Of a DNA stretch of 64,000 nt, positions 1 to 7,962 are shown piece after piece. Both the position numbers and the translations under genes were made by a program. The stretch is from Roseiarcus sp963741845 (lineage in GTDB: Bacteria; Pseudomonadota; Alphaproteobacteria; Rhizobiales; Beijerinckiaceae). How positions within the stretch are numbered: position 1 is the stretch's first letter; each line of letters starts with the position of its first letter. The notes beneath the pieces are model-generated. The model was not told the DNA's origin and made no database searches. It saw only the letters and a program-made list of their open reading frames with translations. The stretch is taken from NCBI GenBank assembly GCA_963741845.1, contig CAVUJV010000006.1, positions 62,001 through 126,000 on the forward strand, in the 5' to 3' direction.

Positions 1-1
1 C

Positions 2-1369
2 GCGCCGGAGTCGATCTTCGACGCCGGCGTTCCGATTCTCGCCATCTGCTACGGCCAGCAGACGCTTTGCCAGCAGCTCGGAGGCAGGGTCGAGAGCGGA
101 CATGCGGCCGAGTTCGGCCGCGCCGACGTCGAGGTGCTCGAAGGCAACAGGCTCTTCGAGGGCGTGTGGGAGAAGGGCGGACGCTATCCGGTCTGGATGA
201 GCCACGGCGACCGCGTGACCCGCCTGCCGGAAGGCTTTCGCGTCTACGCCGTTTCCGAGAACGCGCCCTTCGCCGTCGCGGCCGACGAGACGCGAGGCTA
301 TTACACGACGATGTTCCACCCCGAGGTGGTCCACACGCCGGACGGCGCGAAGCTGATCGCCAATTTCCTGCACAAGGTTGCGGGCATCAAAGGCGACTGG
401 ACGATGGCCGCCTTCCGCCAGGAGGAGATCGCCCGCATCCGCGCTGAGGTCGGCAAGGGCCGCGTGATTTGCGGCCTTTCGGGCGGCGTCGACTCGGCGG
501 TCGCGGCGGTGCTGATCCACGAGGCGGTCGGCGACCAGCTCACTTGCGTCTTCGTCGATCACGGGCTCATGCGCGCGGGCGAAGCGGAGGAGGTCGTGAG
601 CCTCTTTCGCGGCCACTACAACATTCCGCTCGTCCATATCGACGCCTCGGACGAATTCCTGACCGCGCTGCACGACGTCGAGGACCCGGAGACGAAGCGC
701 AAGACGATCGGCAAGCTCTTCATCGACGTCTTCGAGAAGGAGGCGCGGCGCATCGCGAGCGACGGCAAGGGGCCGGTCGCGTTCCTCGCGCAGGGCACGC
801 TCTATCCGGACGTGATCGAGAGCGTCTCCTTCACCGGCGGCCCGTCCGTGACGATCAAGAGCCACCACAATGTCGGCGGCCTGCCGGAGCGGATGCGCAT
901 GAAGCTCGTCGAGCCCTTGCGCGAACTCTTCAAGGACGAGGTGCGAGCCCTGGGGCGCGAGCTCGGCCTGCCCGCGGCCTTCGTCGGCCGTCATCCGTTC
1001 CCCGGTCCGGGCCTTGCGATCCGCTGCCCGGGAGCCGTGACGCAGGAAAAGCTCGACATTTTGCGCAAGGCCGATGCGATCTATCTCGACGAGATCCGCA
1101 AGGCGGGGCTCTACGACAAGATCTGGCAGGCTTTCGCGGTGCTTTTGCCGGTGCGCACCGTCGGCGTCATGGGCGATTACCGCACCTATGACCACGTCTG
1201 CGCGCTGCGCGCCGTGACGAGCGTGGACGGGATGACGGCCGACTTCTACCCCTACGACATGGCCTTCCTCGGCCGCGCCGCAACCCGCATCATCAACGAG
1301 GTGAAGGGCGTCAACCGCGTCGTCTACGACGTGACGAGCAAGCCGCCGGGGACGATCGAGTGGGAGTGA
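2..1369 (+). CDS. guaA: GMP synthase (glutamine-hydrolysing), 5' end outside window
   Basis: Last step of de novo GMP synthesis: XMP is aminated with ammonia from glutamine, using ATP, in the cytosol. The open frame runs in from before base 1. The visible part starts inside the class I glutamine amidotransferase domain, with the nucleophile motif ILAICYGQQ (Cys about residue 16 of the visible part) and the MFHPEVVHT region holding the catalytic His. The ATP pyrophosphatase domain follows with the P-loop SGGVDSAV (visible residues about 159-166). The C-terminal dimerisation domain has SHHNVGGLP, FPGPGLAIR and the standard end DVTSKPPGTIEWE. The 3' two-thirds are intact. No obvious terminator is seen before the convergent gene. 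Confidence 0.97.
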   Translation, partial: APESIFDAGVPILAICYGQQTLCQQLGGRVESGHAAEFGRADVEVLEGNRLFEGVWEKGGRYPVWMSHGDRVTRLPEGFRVYAVSENAPFAVAADETRGYYTTMFHPEVVHTPDGAKLIANFLHKVAGIKGDWTMAAFRQEEIARIRAEVGKGRVICGLSGGVDSAVAAVLIHEAVGDQLTCVFVDHGLMRAGEAEEVVSLFRGHYNIPLVHIDASDEFLTALHDVEDPETKRKTIGKLFIDVFEKEARRIASDGKGPVAFLAQGTLYPDVIESVSFTGGPSVTIKSHHNVGGLPERMRMKLVEPLRELFKDEVRALGRELGLPAAFVGRHPFPGPGLAIRCPGAVTQEKLDILRKADAIYLDEIRKAGLYDKIWQAFAVLLPVRTVGVMGDYRTYDHVCALRAVTSVDGMTADFYPYDMAFLGRAATRIINEVKGVNRVVYDVTSKPPGTIEWE

Positions 1370-1406
1370 GGCGCGCGCAGAGCCGGCCCATGCACAACCG
1401 ATCCGG

Positions 1407-1859
1407 TCAGGCGATAAGCAAATCGTGGACAATGGCGCCCACCAGGACGACGACTGCGAGGAGGGAGACGGCAAAAGCGATCGTTCGCCAAGGCTGCATG
1501 GCCTTCAGATAGACGATCGAATGTACGATCCGGGCGACTACGAAGATCGTGAAAATGGGAATTGCAATTGCTGCCTTTCCTCCCGTGAAAACAAAGAGCA
1601 GACCCAGCAGTAGGAATGGATAGATCGTGGCCTCCGCATTGCGATGCGCGCGTAGGAGTTGTGCGACAGTTGGCGGGTCAAGTTCTGACACAGGGACACC
1701 ATAGCGAGCGCCATCCTCCGGATTGATTGCCACGCCACCCTTGGCGCGGATCGCCCCGCTGGAAACCCAGAGCATCAGAAGATTGAAGCACAGAACAATG
1801 CAGGTGATGGCATACGCCACGAAAACCGGATGTGCCGCAGTCCAGATTGATTGTTGCAT
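1407..1859 (-). CDS. MAPEG family membrane protein
   Basis: A 150-residue integral membrane protein with four hydrophobic segments (about residues 10-32, 75-95, 97-115, 125-148). The motif RAHRNAEATIYPFLLLG is typical of the MAPEG family (membrane-associated proteins in eicosanoid and glutathione metabolism), small trimeric proteins, some of which are glutathione S-transferases or peroxidases. The bacterial members are mostly uncharacterised, so no substrate is claimed. It is the last gene of a leftward operon after an SRPBCC gene and an arsR gene, with only 7 bases between its start and the preceding stop, so ArsR very likely controls it. The ATG start agrees with the family's normal N-terminal first helix. 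Confidence 0.85.
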   Translation of the reverse strand: MQQSIWTAAHPVFVAYAITCIVLCFNLLMLWVSSGAIRAKGGVAINPEDGARYGVPVSELDPPTVAQLLRAHRNAEATIYPFLLLGLLFVFTGGKAAIAIPIFTIFVVARIVHSIVYLKAMQPWRTIAFAVSLLAVVVLVGAIVHDLLIA

Positions 1860-1866
1860 TGTAGCA

Positions 1867-2373
1867 TTACTCGCCGTTTCTCAGAGCATCTGACCGCGCA
1901 CTGGATGTCCGTTGCGCCATCGCGCCGACGTATACGACGAGGTTGTCTAGTGTCTTGGCCGTTCCGGTGTCGATGCCCGTTTTCAGATATTGCTCGAACC
2001 GCTCCGCCGAGCCGCACTCGATCCTCACCGTCAAAAGCGTCTTGCCGCCAGTCTCGTCGAGCATGACGCGCCCGATCGCCCCCATCGCTTCGAAGATGAG
2101 ATGACGCGGCGGCGCGATTTCGCGATAGACGCCTGCGAACTGGTGGGCGCCGGGGGGATGCCGGTTGACGAACCTGAAAGCGCCTCCCGGACGCAGGTCG
2201 ATCTCGCATTCTGCGAGCGGTTCGCCTGATGGGTCCCACCAGCATGTCACATGCTCGGGTCGCGTCCATGCTTCGAAGACCTGTTCACAGGGCGCAGCAA
2301 GCACGCGCGTCAGAATAATCGTGTGCGTGTCCCGGTCGAGTATTACGTCGGTGTTGGCGATGGCTGCCAGCAT
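1867..2373 (-). CDS. SRPBCC/AHSA1-domain protein
   Basis: 168 residues with a START/Bet v1-like fold of the AHSA1 (activator of Hsp90 ATPase 1-like) group. Recognisable parts are the early RVLAAPCEQVFEAWTRPEHV, then WWDPSGEPL, the PGGAFRF turn and the late helix with QYLKTGIDTGTAKTLDNL. Such proteins in arsR-SRPBCC operons are common in Proteobacteria, and their ligand is generally unknown. The start codon lies just after the arsR stop, with the ribosome-binding AAGGAGA inside the end of arsR. This suggests coupled translation from one arsR-led message, followed by the MAPEG gene. Confidence 0.88.
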   Translation of the reverse strand: MLAAIANTDVILDRDTHTIILTRVLAAPCEQVFEAWTRPEHVTCWWDPSGEPLAECEIDLRPGGAFRFVNRHPPGAHQFAGVYREIAPPRHLIFEAMGAIGRVMLDETGGKTLLTVRIECGSAERFEQYLKTGIDTGTAKTLDNLVVYVGAMAQRTSSARSDALRNGE

Positions 2374-2374
2374 G

Positions 2375-2722
2375 CTACTTCTCCTTCTTGCTCATTTTCG
2401 CAAGGTGGCGATCCAGATTGTCGAGCCTGCCTTCCCATTGCTTGCGAAACGGCTCAACCCAGTCGGCAACATCCTTGAGAGCTGTTGCCACCAGCTTGCT
2501 CGGCCGCCGCTGTGCGTCGCGCCCGCGTTCGATGAAGCCCGCATCCTCCAGCACCTTAAGATGCTTAGAGATCGTGGGTTGGCTGAGTTCGAACGGCGCC
2601 AGCAGTTCCGACACTGTCGCCTCGCCTGTCGCGAGACGGGCCAGAATCGCGCGTCGCGTGGGATCGGCGAGGGCCGAGAAGGCCTTGCTTAGCCGGTCGG
2701 CGGTGGGTTCTTCAATTACCAT
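2375..2722 (-). CDS. ArsR/SmtB-family transcriptional repressor
   Basis: 115 residues when started at the ATG at 2722. A longer open frame upstream encodes unrelated low-quality sequence and would cover the operator, so it was not used. The winged-helix domain spans about residues 10-85: LADPTRRAILARL is the classic ArsR entry, TVSELLAPFELSQPTISKHLKVLEDAGFI is the recognition helix-wing, and GRDAQRRP follows. No Cys metal-binding motif such as ELCVCDL is present, so this is the non-metal (SdpR-like) ArsR type usually paired with SRPBCC genes. It probably represses its own three-gene operon by binding the palindrome just upstream of its start. Confidence 0.92.
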   Translation of the reverse strand: MVIEEPTADRLSKAFSALADPTRRAILARLATGEATVSELLAPFELSQPTISKHLKVLEDAGFIERGRDAQRRPSKLVATALKDVADWVEPFRKQWEGRLDNLDRHLAKMSKKEK

Positions 2723-2727
2723 ACGGC

Positions 2728-2749
2728 TATATAGCCAATTAGCGATATA
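2728..2749. promoter_or_regulatory. Probable ArsR operator (22-bp imperfect palindrome)
   Basis: A 22-bp near-palindrome with the arms TATATAGC and GC-ATATA around a central AATT. 18 of 22 positions match their reverse complement. It lies 6 to 27 bases before the arsR start, where a repressor would block transcription or overlap the -10 region. The AT-rich palindrome around an AATT core is the usual shape of ArsR-family sites. A second, perfect 12-bp palindrome, GGCTATATAGCC (2725-2736), overlaps its left arm. Confidence 0.72.
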
Positions 2750-3176
2750 TGAGTCAAGGCTCCACGTGCGAGGTTTCGGATGGTGCTGGAGATAGAAATT
2801 CTCCGTCTGGCCGAAATCGGCCACGACGGTTTTTTTCGGCTGAGCCGGTGAGCGCCGTATCGCGCGAGATTCCGAAAAATCGACCGATTGATGTCGATAG
2901 TTGCTGGAACCGCCAGGTTCGAAAATCGTCGAAATTCCCATTTGAAATCAACAGCGCGAATTTCTGACGGATCGGGGAGTCGGTTTTTGACCGTGCGCAG
3001 GAAAAATCTGCACCGAAAATCAGCGCGTTATCATCACTTAAGACAGTAGAGTGGGAGTGAGAAAAGCAATATCTTGACGCCGGAGCGGCGCAGCGTAGCG
3101 TCGCGTAGAAGTCGGCGGATTTGGCCAACCCTTCCGGGCTGTCAAGGTATTCTGGCGTCTACGGCGTCAATGACTG
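2750..3176. other. Gene-free stretch, no supported feature
   Basis: About 430 bases between the divergent arsR promoter and the end of the SDR pseudogene. Open frames of 72 and 124 codons exist here, but they have no recognisable domains, no good ribosome-binding sites and codon use unlike the neighbours. The base composition is more AT-rich than flanking coding DNA. No hairpin followed by a T-run and no repeat shared with the rest of the window was seen. Confidence 0.5.
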
Positions 3177-4004
3177 TTACCGCGGGGCAAGTTCGCCGAA
3201 CCAGTATGCTGCCGTCACGCCGCCATCCATGAGGAAGTCGCTCCCAGTGATGAACCCTCCGTCGGGGCCCATGAGCAGCGCGGCGACCGTCCCGACTTCG
3301 TCGGGCGTGCCGGCTCGCTTGGCTGGCGAGACTTCGATCATGCGGCGATAGCCTTCGCCGCGAGGACCGGTCAGCTCGTCCTTGGCCAAGGGGGTGACGA
3401 TGATCCCCGGGCTGATGGTGTTGATGCGAGCCCCGCGCTCGCCCCAGCGCACCGCCTCCGCCATCACCCTGAGGGAATTGCCGCGCTTCGAGATCTGGTA
3501 GGCGTGCAGCGAGTCCGTGACCTGGTCCGGCTGTAAGAACGGAAGCTTGAGCAACTCTTCCACCGGCGTGGTCGCCAGCGCCTTGTTCTGCTCGACGCTG
3601 AGCGGCGGCAGGCGATGGCCGGACTGGGAGGCGATCACCACGCCCGAGCCGCCGCGTGCGATGACGTTGCCGAACTCTTCGAGCACGAGGGCCGTGCCAT
3701 AGAGATCGACCTTGAGGATCGTCGCGGGCGACGCCTGGGAAGGGGACACCCCGGCGGCATGGATCAGGCCTGTCACCTCGCCGAGGCTCGTGGCCTGCTG
3801 GACCAGCGCCTGCACAGCTTGGCGCGAAGAGACATCGACGGTGGCGACGCTGACGTCGTAACCCGCGTTGCCATGGACTTCAGCGGCGGCCTGCGCGTTC
3901 TCCGGCCGCATGTCGGCCAGCAGCACCTTCTTGCCCACGCCGACGCGGCGCGCGATGGCCTGGCCGATCTGGCCTGGACCGATAACGACGACGACTTAAG
4001 TCAT
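3177..4004 (-). pseudogene. SDR-family oxidoreductase with a stop at codon 3
   Basis: Short-chain dehydrogenase, about 275 residues if complete. Reading from the ATG at 4004, which has a good ribosome-binding site, gives M-T-stop-VVVVIGPGQIGQAIARR and then the body in the same frame to 3177. The TAA at 3998-3996 therefore interrupts the gene just before the glycine-rich NAD(P) motif. The next usable start (GTG, 3938) would give a 253-residue protein without that motif, which probably could not bind the cofactor. The rest is well preserved: DVSSRQAV, LIHAAGVSPS, YQISKRG (Tyr-x3-Lys) and the C-terminal GSDFLMDGGVT. It sits beside other decayed genes. An AAA or AAG lysine codon changed to TAA is the simplest explanation. 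Confidence 0.8.
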
Positions 4005-4038
4005 AGCTGGTCCTTTCAGATTGAAATTCGGGAGCCGC

Positions 4039-4230
4039 TCACAGCGGTGAGATTTCGTCGACGGCGCGCAGGCCATTGAGTGCGCGCGGGTAGCCGATGA
4101 ACGGCAAGAGCTGGGTGATGACGTCGATCAGCCGGCCTCGGTCATTGCCGACGTTGAGGTTTGCCGCGACATGGCCCTTGACTTAGCCTGGTAGACGATC
4201 TCCTTCAGCCGACGGGCGACACGCCAATGG
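4039..4230 (-). pseudogene. Carboxymuconolactone decarboxylase-family remnant
   Basis: Two reading frames have to be joined. The right part reads RRLKEIVYQAK and the left part reads GHVAANLNVGNDRGRLIDVITQLLPFIGYPRALNGLRAVDEISPL-stop. This is the C-terminal half of an AhpD/CMD-like protein. The N-terminal half is missing and the frame breaks near 4180. Such genes are often found next to SDR and aldo/keto reductase genes, as here. It is a remnant and probably not expressed as a functional protein. Confidence 0.7.
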
Positions 4231-4292
4231 TCAGCGCGGCGCCAGCCGGTACGCGGAACTCGGCGAGCGCCTGCAAGCTGCAGCACGTCTTA

Positions 4293-4800
4293 TCAACGGC
4301 CCGTGGTGGCCATCAGATGCGCGGGTAACGCTCGCCTTCGACGTGGATCGCCGCCGCCGCGCGTTCGATCTCCTCGAGGTCGGAAGCGTCCAGCTTCGCG
4401 TCGACTGCCGCGAGATTTCCTCCAGCCGATGCAGCTTGGTGGTGCCAGGGATCGGCACGATCCAGGGCTTCTGGGCCAGAAGCCACGCGAGCGCGATCTG
4501 CGCCGGGGTCGCCTTCTTCTTGGCGGCGATGCGCTTCAGGAGGTCAATCAGGGCTTGGTTCTGTTCCATCGCCTCGGGCGTGAAGCGCGGCAGGATCTTG
4601 CGGAAATCGCTCTCGCTGATCGGAGTGTCCTTGGACAAAGCGCCGGTCAGAAAGCCCTTGCCGAGCGGGCTGTAGGCCACAAGGCCTATGCCCAACTCCT
4701 CGCAGGCCTCGAGGATGCCGTTGGTTTCCGGGCCCCGCGTCCAGAGGGAATACTCGTTCTGCAGGGCGGTGACGGGCTGCACCGCATGCGCGCGGCGCAC
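4293..4800 (-). pseudogene. Aldo/keto reductase, N-terminus deleted and C-terminus frameshifted
   Basis: The recognisable sequence starts abruptly at RRAHAVQPVTALQNEYSLW and continues through EELGIGLVAYSPLGKGFLTG and the NADPH-binding IPGTTKLHRLEE. After that the frame breaks near 4430. The next frame continues GNLAAVDAKLDASDLEEIERAAAAI, and a second one-base loss near 4318 is needed to reach the usual ending YPAHLMATTGR-stop (4293). The first half of the TIM barrel, with the catalytic Asp, Tyr and Lys, is absent. Upstream of about 4800 the strand encodes the antisense of a LysR fragment, so the two genes were joined by a deletion. Function is lost. Confidence 0.82.
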
Positions 4801-5079
4801 GGGGAATTCGCCCGGCGCGGTCGCGAGTTGCGCGTGCGCGTGGACGGGCCGCTCGTTTTCAACAACACCGGCATGATGGTGCGTGCCGCGCTGGCAGGTT
4901 TCGGGCTCGCCCTCGTCATGGAGGATCTGGTCGCTCAGCACTTGAAAGAGAAACGTCTGATCCGAGTGCTGGAGGATTGGCGCCCACCTTTCTCGGGCTA
5001 TCACCTATACTATCCGAGCCGAAGGCAGCCCTCGGCAGCGTTCGCCCTATTGGTGGAGGCGCTTCGCCGACGGGGTTGA
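4795..5079 (+). pseudogene. LysR-type regulator, C-terminal fragment
   Basis: About 95 residues of the LysR substrate-binding domain: RRGRELRVRVDGPLVFNNTGMMVRAALAGFGLALVMEDLVAQHL, RVLEDWRPPFSGYHLYYPSRR and FALLVEALRR-stop. The helix-turn-helix and the first half of the effector domain are missing. It points away from the headless aldo/keto reductase. This fits an original divergent LysR/target pair whose shared promoter region and both N-termini were removed by one deletion. Confidence 0.82.
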
Positions 5080-5144
5080 GGTGATAGATGATTGGCCGTG
5101 GCGGTATTTTTTCGCGACCAACATCTCTTGTCGAGCGCCCTTGA

Positions 5145-5757
5145 CTATGCCCAGTCGAGCGACGGCTTCTTTGCTTTCGCCGGGTGGATGGTTTCGCCCC
5201 GAGCCAGCATCTCTACATATTGCGCGATCCGCCTGCTCCGCGTCTCCGGCCGCTTGGCGTCACCGATGCGATAAATGATCGCATAACGATTCGCGCGATC
5301 GAGAGTCCCGAAAAATCGCTCGGCCCTCGCGTTTTCGGCTAACGCCGTCAGGAGATCAGAAGGAGCGTCGGCCTTCCCCTGCGATTGGTACGCGGCGTCC
5401 CACCGCCCATCTGCCTTGGCGCGTTCTATCTGCGCCAGACCGTTCGCCTTCAAACGTCCTTCGCGCGCCATACGCTCGGCCGTTTCGCGGTTCTTGGCTG
5501 ACCATCGGCTGCCCACGCGGCGGGGCGTCATTCGAATGAGGAAGTGGTGCTTATCGAACTTGGCGAGCTGGCCGTCGATCCATCCGCAACAAAGCGCTGC
5601 TTCGATGGCCTCGCCTTTACTGATCGTGGCTTCCGGTGCGCCGATCTTGGATAGCTTGAGCCAAAAGCCCGTAGACCGCGCAGGTTCGCTCGCACATGTA
5701 GGCCTCGATAGCGACAACGTCCGTGAACGACAGGATTGGAGCTTTCGTTACCGTCAT
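5145..5757 (-). CDS. YdeI/OmpD-associated family protein, frameshifted
   Basis: The start MTVTKAPILSFTDVVAIEAY (ATG 5757) and the body ASEPARSTGFWLKLSKIGAPEATISKGEAIEAALCCGWIDGQLAKFDKHHF are in different frames. Removing one base near 5694 joins them. The family marks GWIDGQ, RMTPRRVGSRWSAKN and the C-terminal basic tail are all present, giving about 203 residues, normal for the family. These small cytosolic proteins have been linked to peptide and bacteriocin tolerance, but no reaction is established. The single clean break suggests a sequence error or a recent mutation rather than old decay. Confidence 0.78.
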
Positions 5758-6257
5758 AGGGTTCTGCCTCGCCCTCATCAGCTTAGAACCGATAAGGTTG
5801 CGCGGCATGTAAAAACGCGCCGCCATTTCTCAGTAACCGCCAGGGCAGCTTGCCAATGCGCTGTCGGCGCTTGCGGACAGCCTGCAGGGCAAGTTTGCTT
5901 AATCGACGGGGGCGAATAACCAATGGCGCGCCTTGTTTGAGGCTCAATCGACGCGCATATTTGGATGTGGTTGATTTGGCCGGTTTGGCCTCGGGCTTGC
6001 GGACACCGCACCACTGACCCCTGAATTTCGATAGCGAGCGCCGCGCGCGGATGCGCGAGGGAATGCAGCCCTGTTCGAGCCTGGATCTGCTGACGGCCTC
6101 GCCAGTTTCCGCGGAGATCCGCACTGCGACCCGCCGCTTCCTGCTTCCCGGATTCGATCGGCGTGCGAGGGGCGACGCACGAGATGGCGGCGATCAATCC
6201 TGCGGATATCGATGCCGCGCTCGAACGGGACGAAAAGAGTAAAGGATCACGAGAATC
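5758..6257. other. Gene-free stretch, no supported feature
   Basis: 500 bases hold several overlapping open frames on the minus strand (up to about 205 codons). None shows a recognisable motif, and all are rich in Arg, Ser and Pro, as expected for shadow frames of GC-rich DNA. The last 60 bases before 6258 carry an AAAGGA ribosome-binding site for the next gene. Nothing else is seen. Confidence 0.45.
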
Positions 6258-6689
6258 ATGACCGGTACAAATATTCCTCAACGTAACGCCCATCCCATCC
6301 GGCACGAAGCCGCGACCCATCTCTTCGCGGTCGGGCAGGCTGTCCGGCTGAGGAGCGGATTCAAGGGACCCTTCGGCGTCGCGGGGATCTACCACATTAC
6401 GGGCACGCTCCCCCCTACCGGAAATTCACCGCAATATCGCATCCGAAGCGATGATGAACGTCATGAGCGGGTGATGGCGCAGAATGGTCTCGAACCGGTG
6501 CTGATATCCGCAGGCGAGAGCGCCACTCTTGTCGAGGGGACTTTCGGTCATGGCGCAGAGGCCAAGAACCGCAAGAGCCGCGCGATCAGAAAGCCGAAGC
6601 GGCAAACGGCCTCGCCGAAGCCTGAAAGCCCGTTTCCCAGTCTGGCCAGGCTCGCCGCCACCGCCCCGCGCCGCAAGGGCAAGACTTGA
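6258..6689 (+). CDS. Conserved hypothetical protein
   Basis: 143 residues. The central part FAVGQAVRLRSGF...IYHITGTLPPTGNSPQYRIRSDDERHERVMAQNGLEPV (about residues 23-92) resembles small proteins common in rhizobia-type genomes that carry a Y-x-I-x4-LP...QYRI-S...HERV core. The family has no known role. The tail (about 105-143) is strongly basic, with KNRKSRAIRKPKRQ and RRKGKT, which might favour nucleic-acid contact. The ATG is preceded by AAAGGA. It begins a run of three small forward genes with gaps under 30 bases, probably one operon. Confidence 0.65.
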   Translation: MTGTNIPQRNAHPIRHEAATHLFAVGQAVRLRSGFKGPFGVAGIYHITGTLPPTGNSPQYRIRSDDERHERVMAQNGLEPVLISAGESATLVEGTFGHGAEAKNRKSRAIRKPKRQTASPKPESPFPSLARLAATAPRRKGKT

Positions 6690-6717
6690 CGGTTCAGAGT
6701 TTTGCCGAGGAACGGCG

Positions 6718-6945
6718 ATGAAGATCGTGATCGAGTTCTACCGTACCCGTCAGGCCGACGATGCGCATGCCGTCGTTGGCCGCGAGACCGCCGAAGCCGC
6801 CGATCTCGACGAGGCGATCGAGCTCGCGCGTCAGCTTTCGCAGACCCTCGACATGCCGCAACGGCCCGACGTCATGACCATCAGCGATGATGAAGGGAAC
6901 ACGCTCCATTCAAGCAAATTCGACCCCACCGAAAGGGTTGGATGA
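6718..6945 (+). CDS. Small conserved hypothetical protein
   Basis: 75 residues from the ATG at 6718, with GAGG 9 bases upstream. The longer open frame upstream overlaps the preceding gene and was not used. The sequence MKIVIEFYRTRQADDAHAVVGRETAEAADLDEAIELARQLSQTLDMPQRPDVMTISDDEGNTLHS looks like a compact alpha-beta protein with an acidic surface (calculated pI would be low). Similar short proteins with an ISD-EGN-L-HS-end are common and unstudied. It overlaps the second member of a likely three-gene operon. Confidence 0.65.
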   Translation: MKIVIEFYRTRQADDAHAVVGRETAEAADLDEAIELARQLSQTLDMPQRPDVMTISDDEGNTLHSSKFDPTERVG

Positions 6946-6958
6946 AAGGCCCGTCAGT

Positions 6959-7249
6959 ATGAATTCTCACAGTAACGAAACCGAACTCGGGCGACGCGCG
7001 TATGCGATCGGCGTCTGGGACAATGAAGGCGGAGCGGCAGCGCCCGACACATCGGATGATCCATTCGGTCGCCGCGTCGAAGCGGATCGCTCCTGGACGG
7101 TCTATCACGTGTTCACCGGCGTCCCTGCGCGTGTCGACGGCGCGGCGATGACCGACCTCAGCCGATCGGCGGCGACCGACGGCATGCTGTCTCTCAATCT
7201 TCGCAATGTCGAACGCAGGAAAGAGAGGGACACGACCACCGACACTTGA
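6959..7249 (+). CDS. Small conserved hypothetical protein
   Basis: 96 residues from the ATG at 6959. An alternative start at 6887 overlaps the previous gene. The C-terminal half SWTVYHVFTGVPARVDGAAMTDLSRSAATDGMLSLNLRNVERRKER (about residues 45-92) is the conserved core of a short alphaproteobacterial family without assigned function. No signal peptide or membrane segment is seen. It follows the previous gene by 13 bases and is probably cotranscribed with it. Confidence 0.62.
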   Translation: MNSHSNETELGRRAYAIGVWDNEGGAAAPDTSDDPFGRRVEADRSWTVYHVFTGVPARVDGAAMTDLSRSAATDGMLSLNLRNVERRKERDTTTDT

Positions 7250-7317
7250 CGGGACCTGACAGCGGCGCCCGAGACGAGAGCGGCAACGATTTCGCCAGCT
7301 CCGCCGAACGTCATTGC

Positions 7318-7611
7318 CTATCCCCGCGCAAGTCGCTCGAAATCGTCGAGCACTGCGATAATCAGCTTCTGTCTGCGTGGGTCCTGAGCCGAGAGCGAGG
7401 AGGCAAAAAGCCTGAGGAGATAGCGCGCCTTCTCGGCAGCCTCGGGCCAACTCGCAGCCGGGGCGGCGAGGAGCTGGGCTTCCAACTCCTCCTGCCGGAG
7501 GCGCAGGGCTTTCTCATTGGCCTCCACCTCCGCCAGCTGGCGCCTCAGATCGGTGGCCTTCTGAGCGGCCATTCCGCGGCGCTTATCCAGATCGACTGTC
7601 GTTTCGGTCAT
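7318..7611 (-). CDS. Conserved hypothetical coiled-coil protein
   Basis: 97 residues. Residues about 10-48 (KRRGMAAQKATDLRRQLAEVEANEKALRLRQEELEAQLL) form a long amphipathic helix with heptad character. A conserved ending AASWPEAAEKARYLLRLFASS..DPRRQKLI..VLDDFERLA follows. Short proteins of this kind recur in Hyphomicrobiales and have no known function. The ATG is clear. It is transcribed in the same direction as rpsU, 60 bases downstream of that gene's stop. Confidence 0.62.
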   Translation of the reverse strand: MTETTVDLDKRRGMAAQKATDLRRQLAEVEANEKALRLRQEELEAQLLAAPAASWPEAAEKARYLLRLFASSLSAQDPRRQKLIIAVLDDFERLARG

Positions 7612-7671
7612 ATTCGCGCTTTCCCTCGGCCAACGGCGGCGACGCGTCGAAGCGCCGAAATACGCCCGCCT

Positions 7672-7962
7672 TTATCGAGCCTGGCCCGGGCGGTCAGACG
7701 CGATCTGCGCGGGGAGTTGAGGCTTGTCCCCCTTCATTGGCTTCTTCGCCGGCGCCGCGATCAACCCATCCCGCACGGCCTGCTTGCGGGCGAGTTTGCG
7801 CCTGCGTCGGATCGCTTCCGACTTCTCTCTTGTGGTCCTGTCCGATGGCTTCTCGTAGAAGCGCCGCCGCTTCATTTCCCTGAACACGCCCTCGCGCTGC
7901 ATTTTCCGCTTCAGGATGCGAAGCGCCTGGTCGACGTTGTTGTCGCGGACAAAAACCTGCAA
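7672..7962 (-). CDS. rpsU: 30S ribosomal protein S21, TTG start
   Basis: S21 binds the 3' end of 16S rRNA in the small-subunit platform and helps initiation. The family start is M-Q-V-x-V-R-DNNVDQALR. Here the matching codon is TTG at 7962-7960, with GGAG 8-10 bases upstream. The longer ATG-started frame from 8007 adds 15 unrelated residues. The core QVFVRDNNVDQALRILKRKMQREGVFREMKRR.FYEKPSDRTTREKSEAIRRRRKLARKQ is intact. The protein is 96 residues, with a C-terminal extension after about residue 70 (APAKKPMKGDKPQLP), a feature seen in alphaproteobacterial S21. Confidence 0.93.
   Translation of the reverse strand: MQVFVRDNNVDQALRILKRKMQREGVFREMKRRRFYEKPSDRTTREKSEAIRRRRKLARKQAVRDGLIAAPAKKPMKGDKPQLPAQIASDRPGQAR

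Noticed and set aside
2754..3128. Possible fourth copy of the dispersed element or a small gene upstream of arsR
   Set aside because: The segment is AT-richer and has similar short words (GAAAATCG), but no ordered match to the core, promoter or hairpin of copies B and C.
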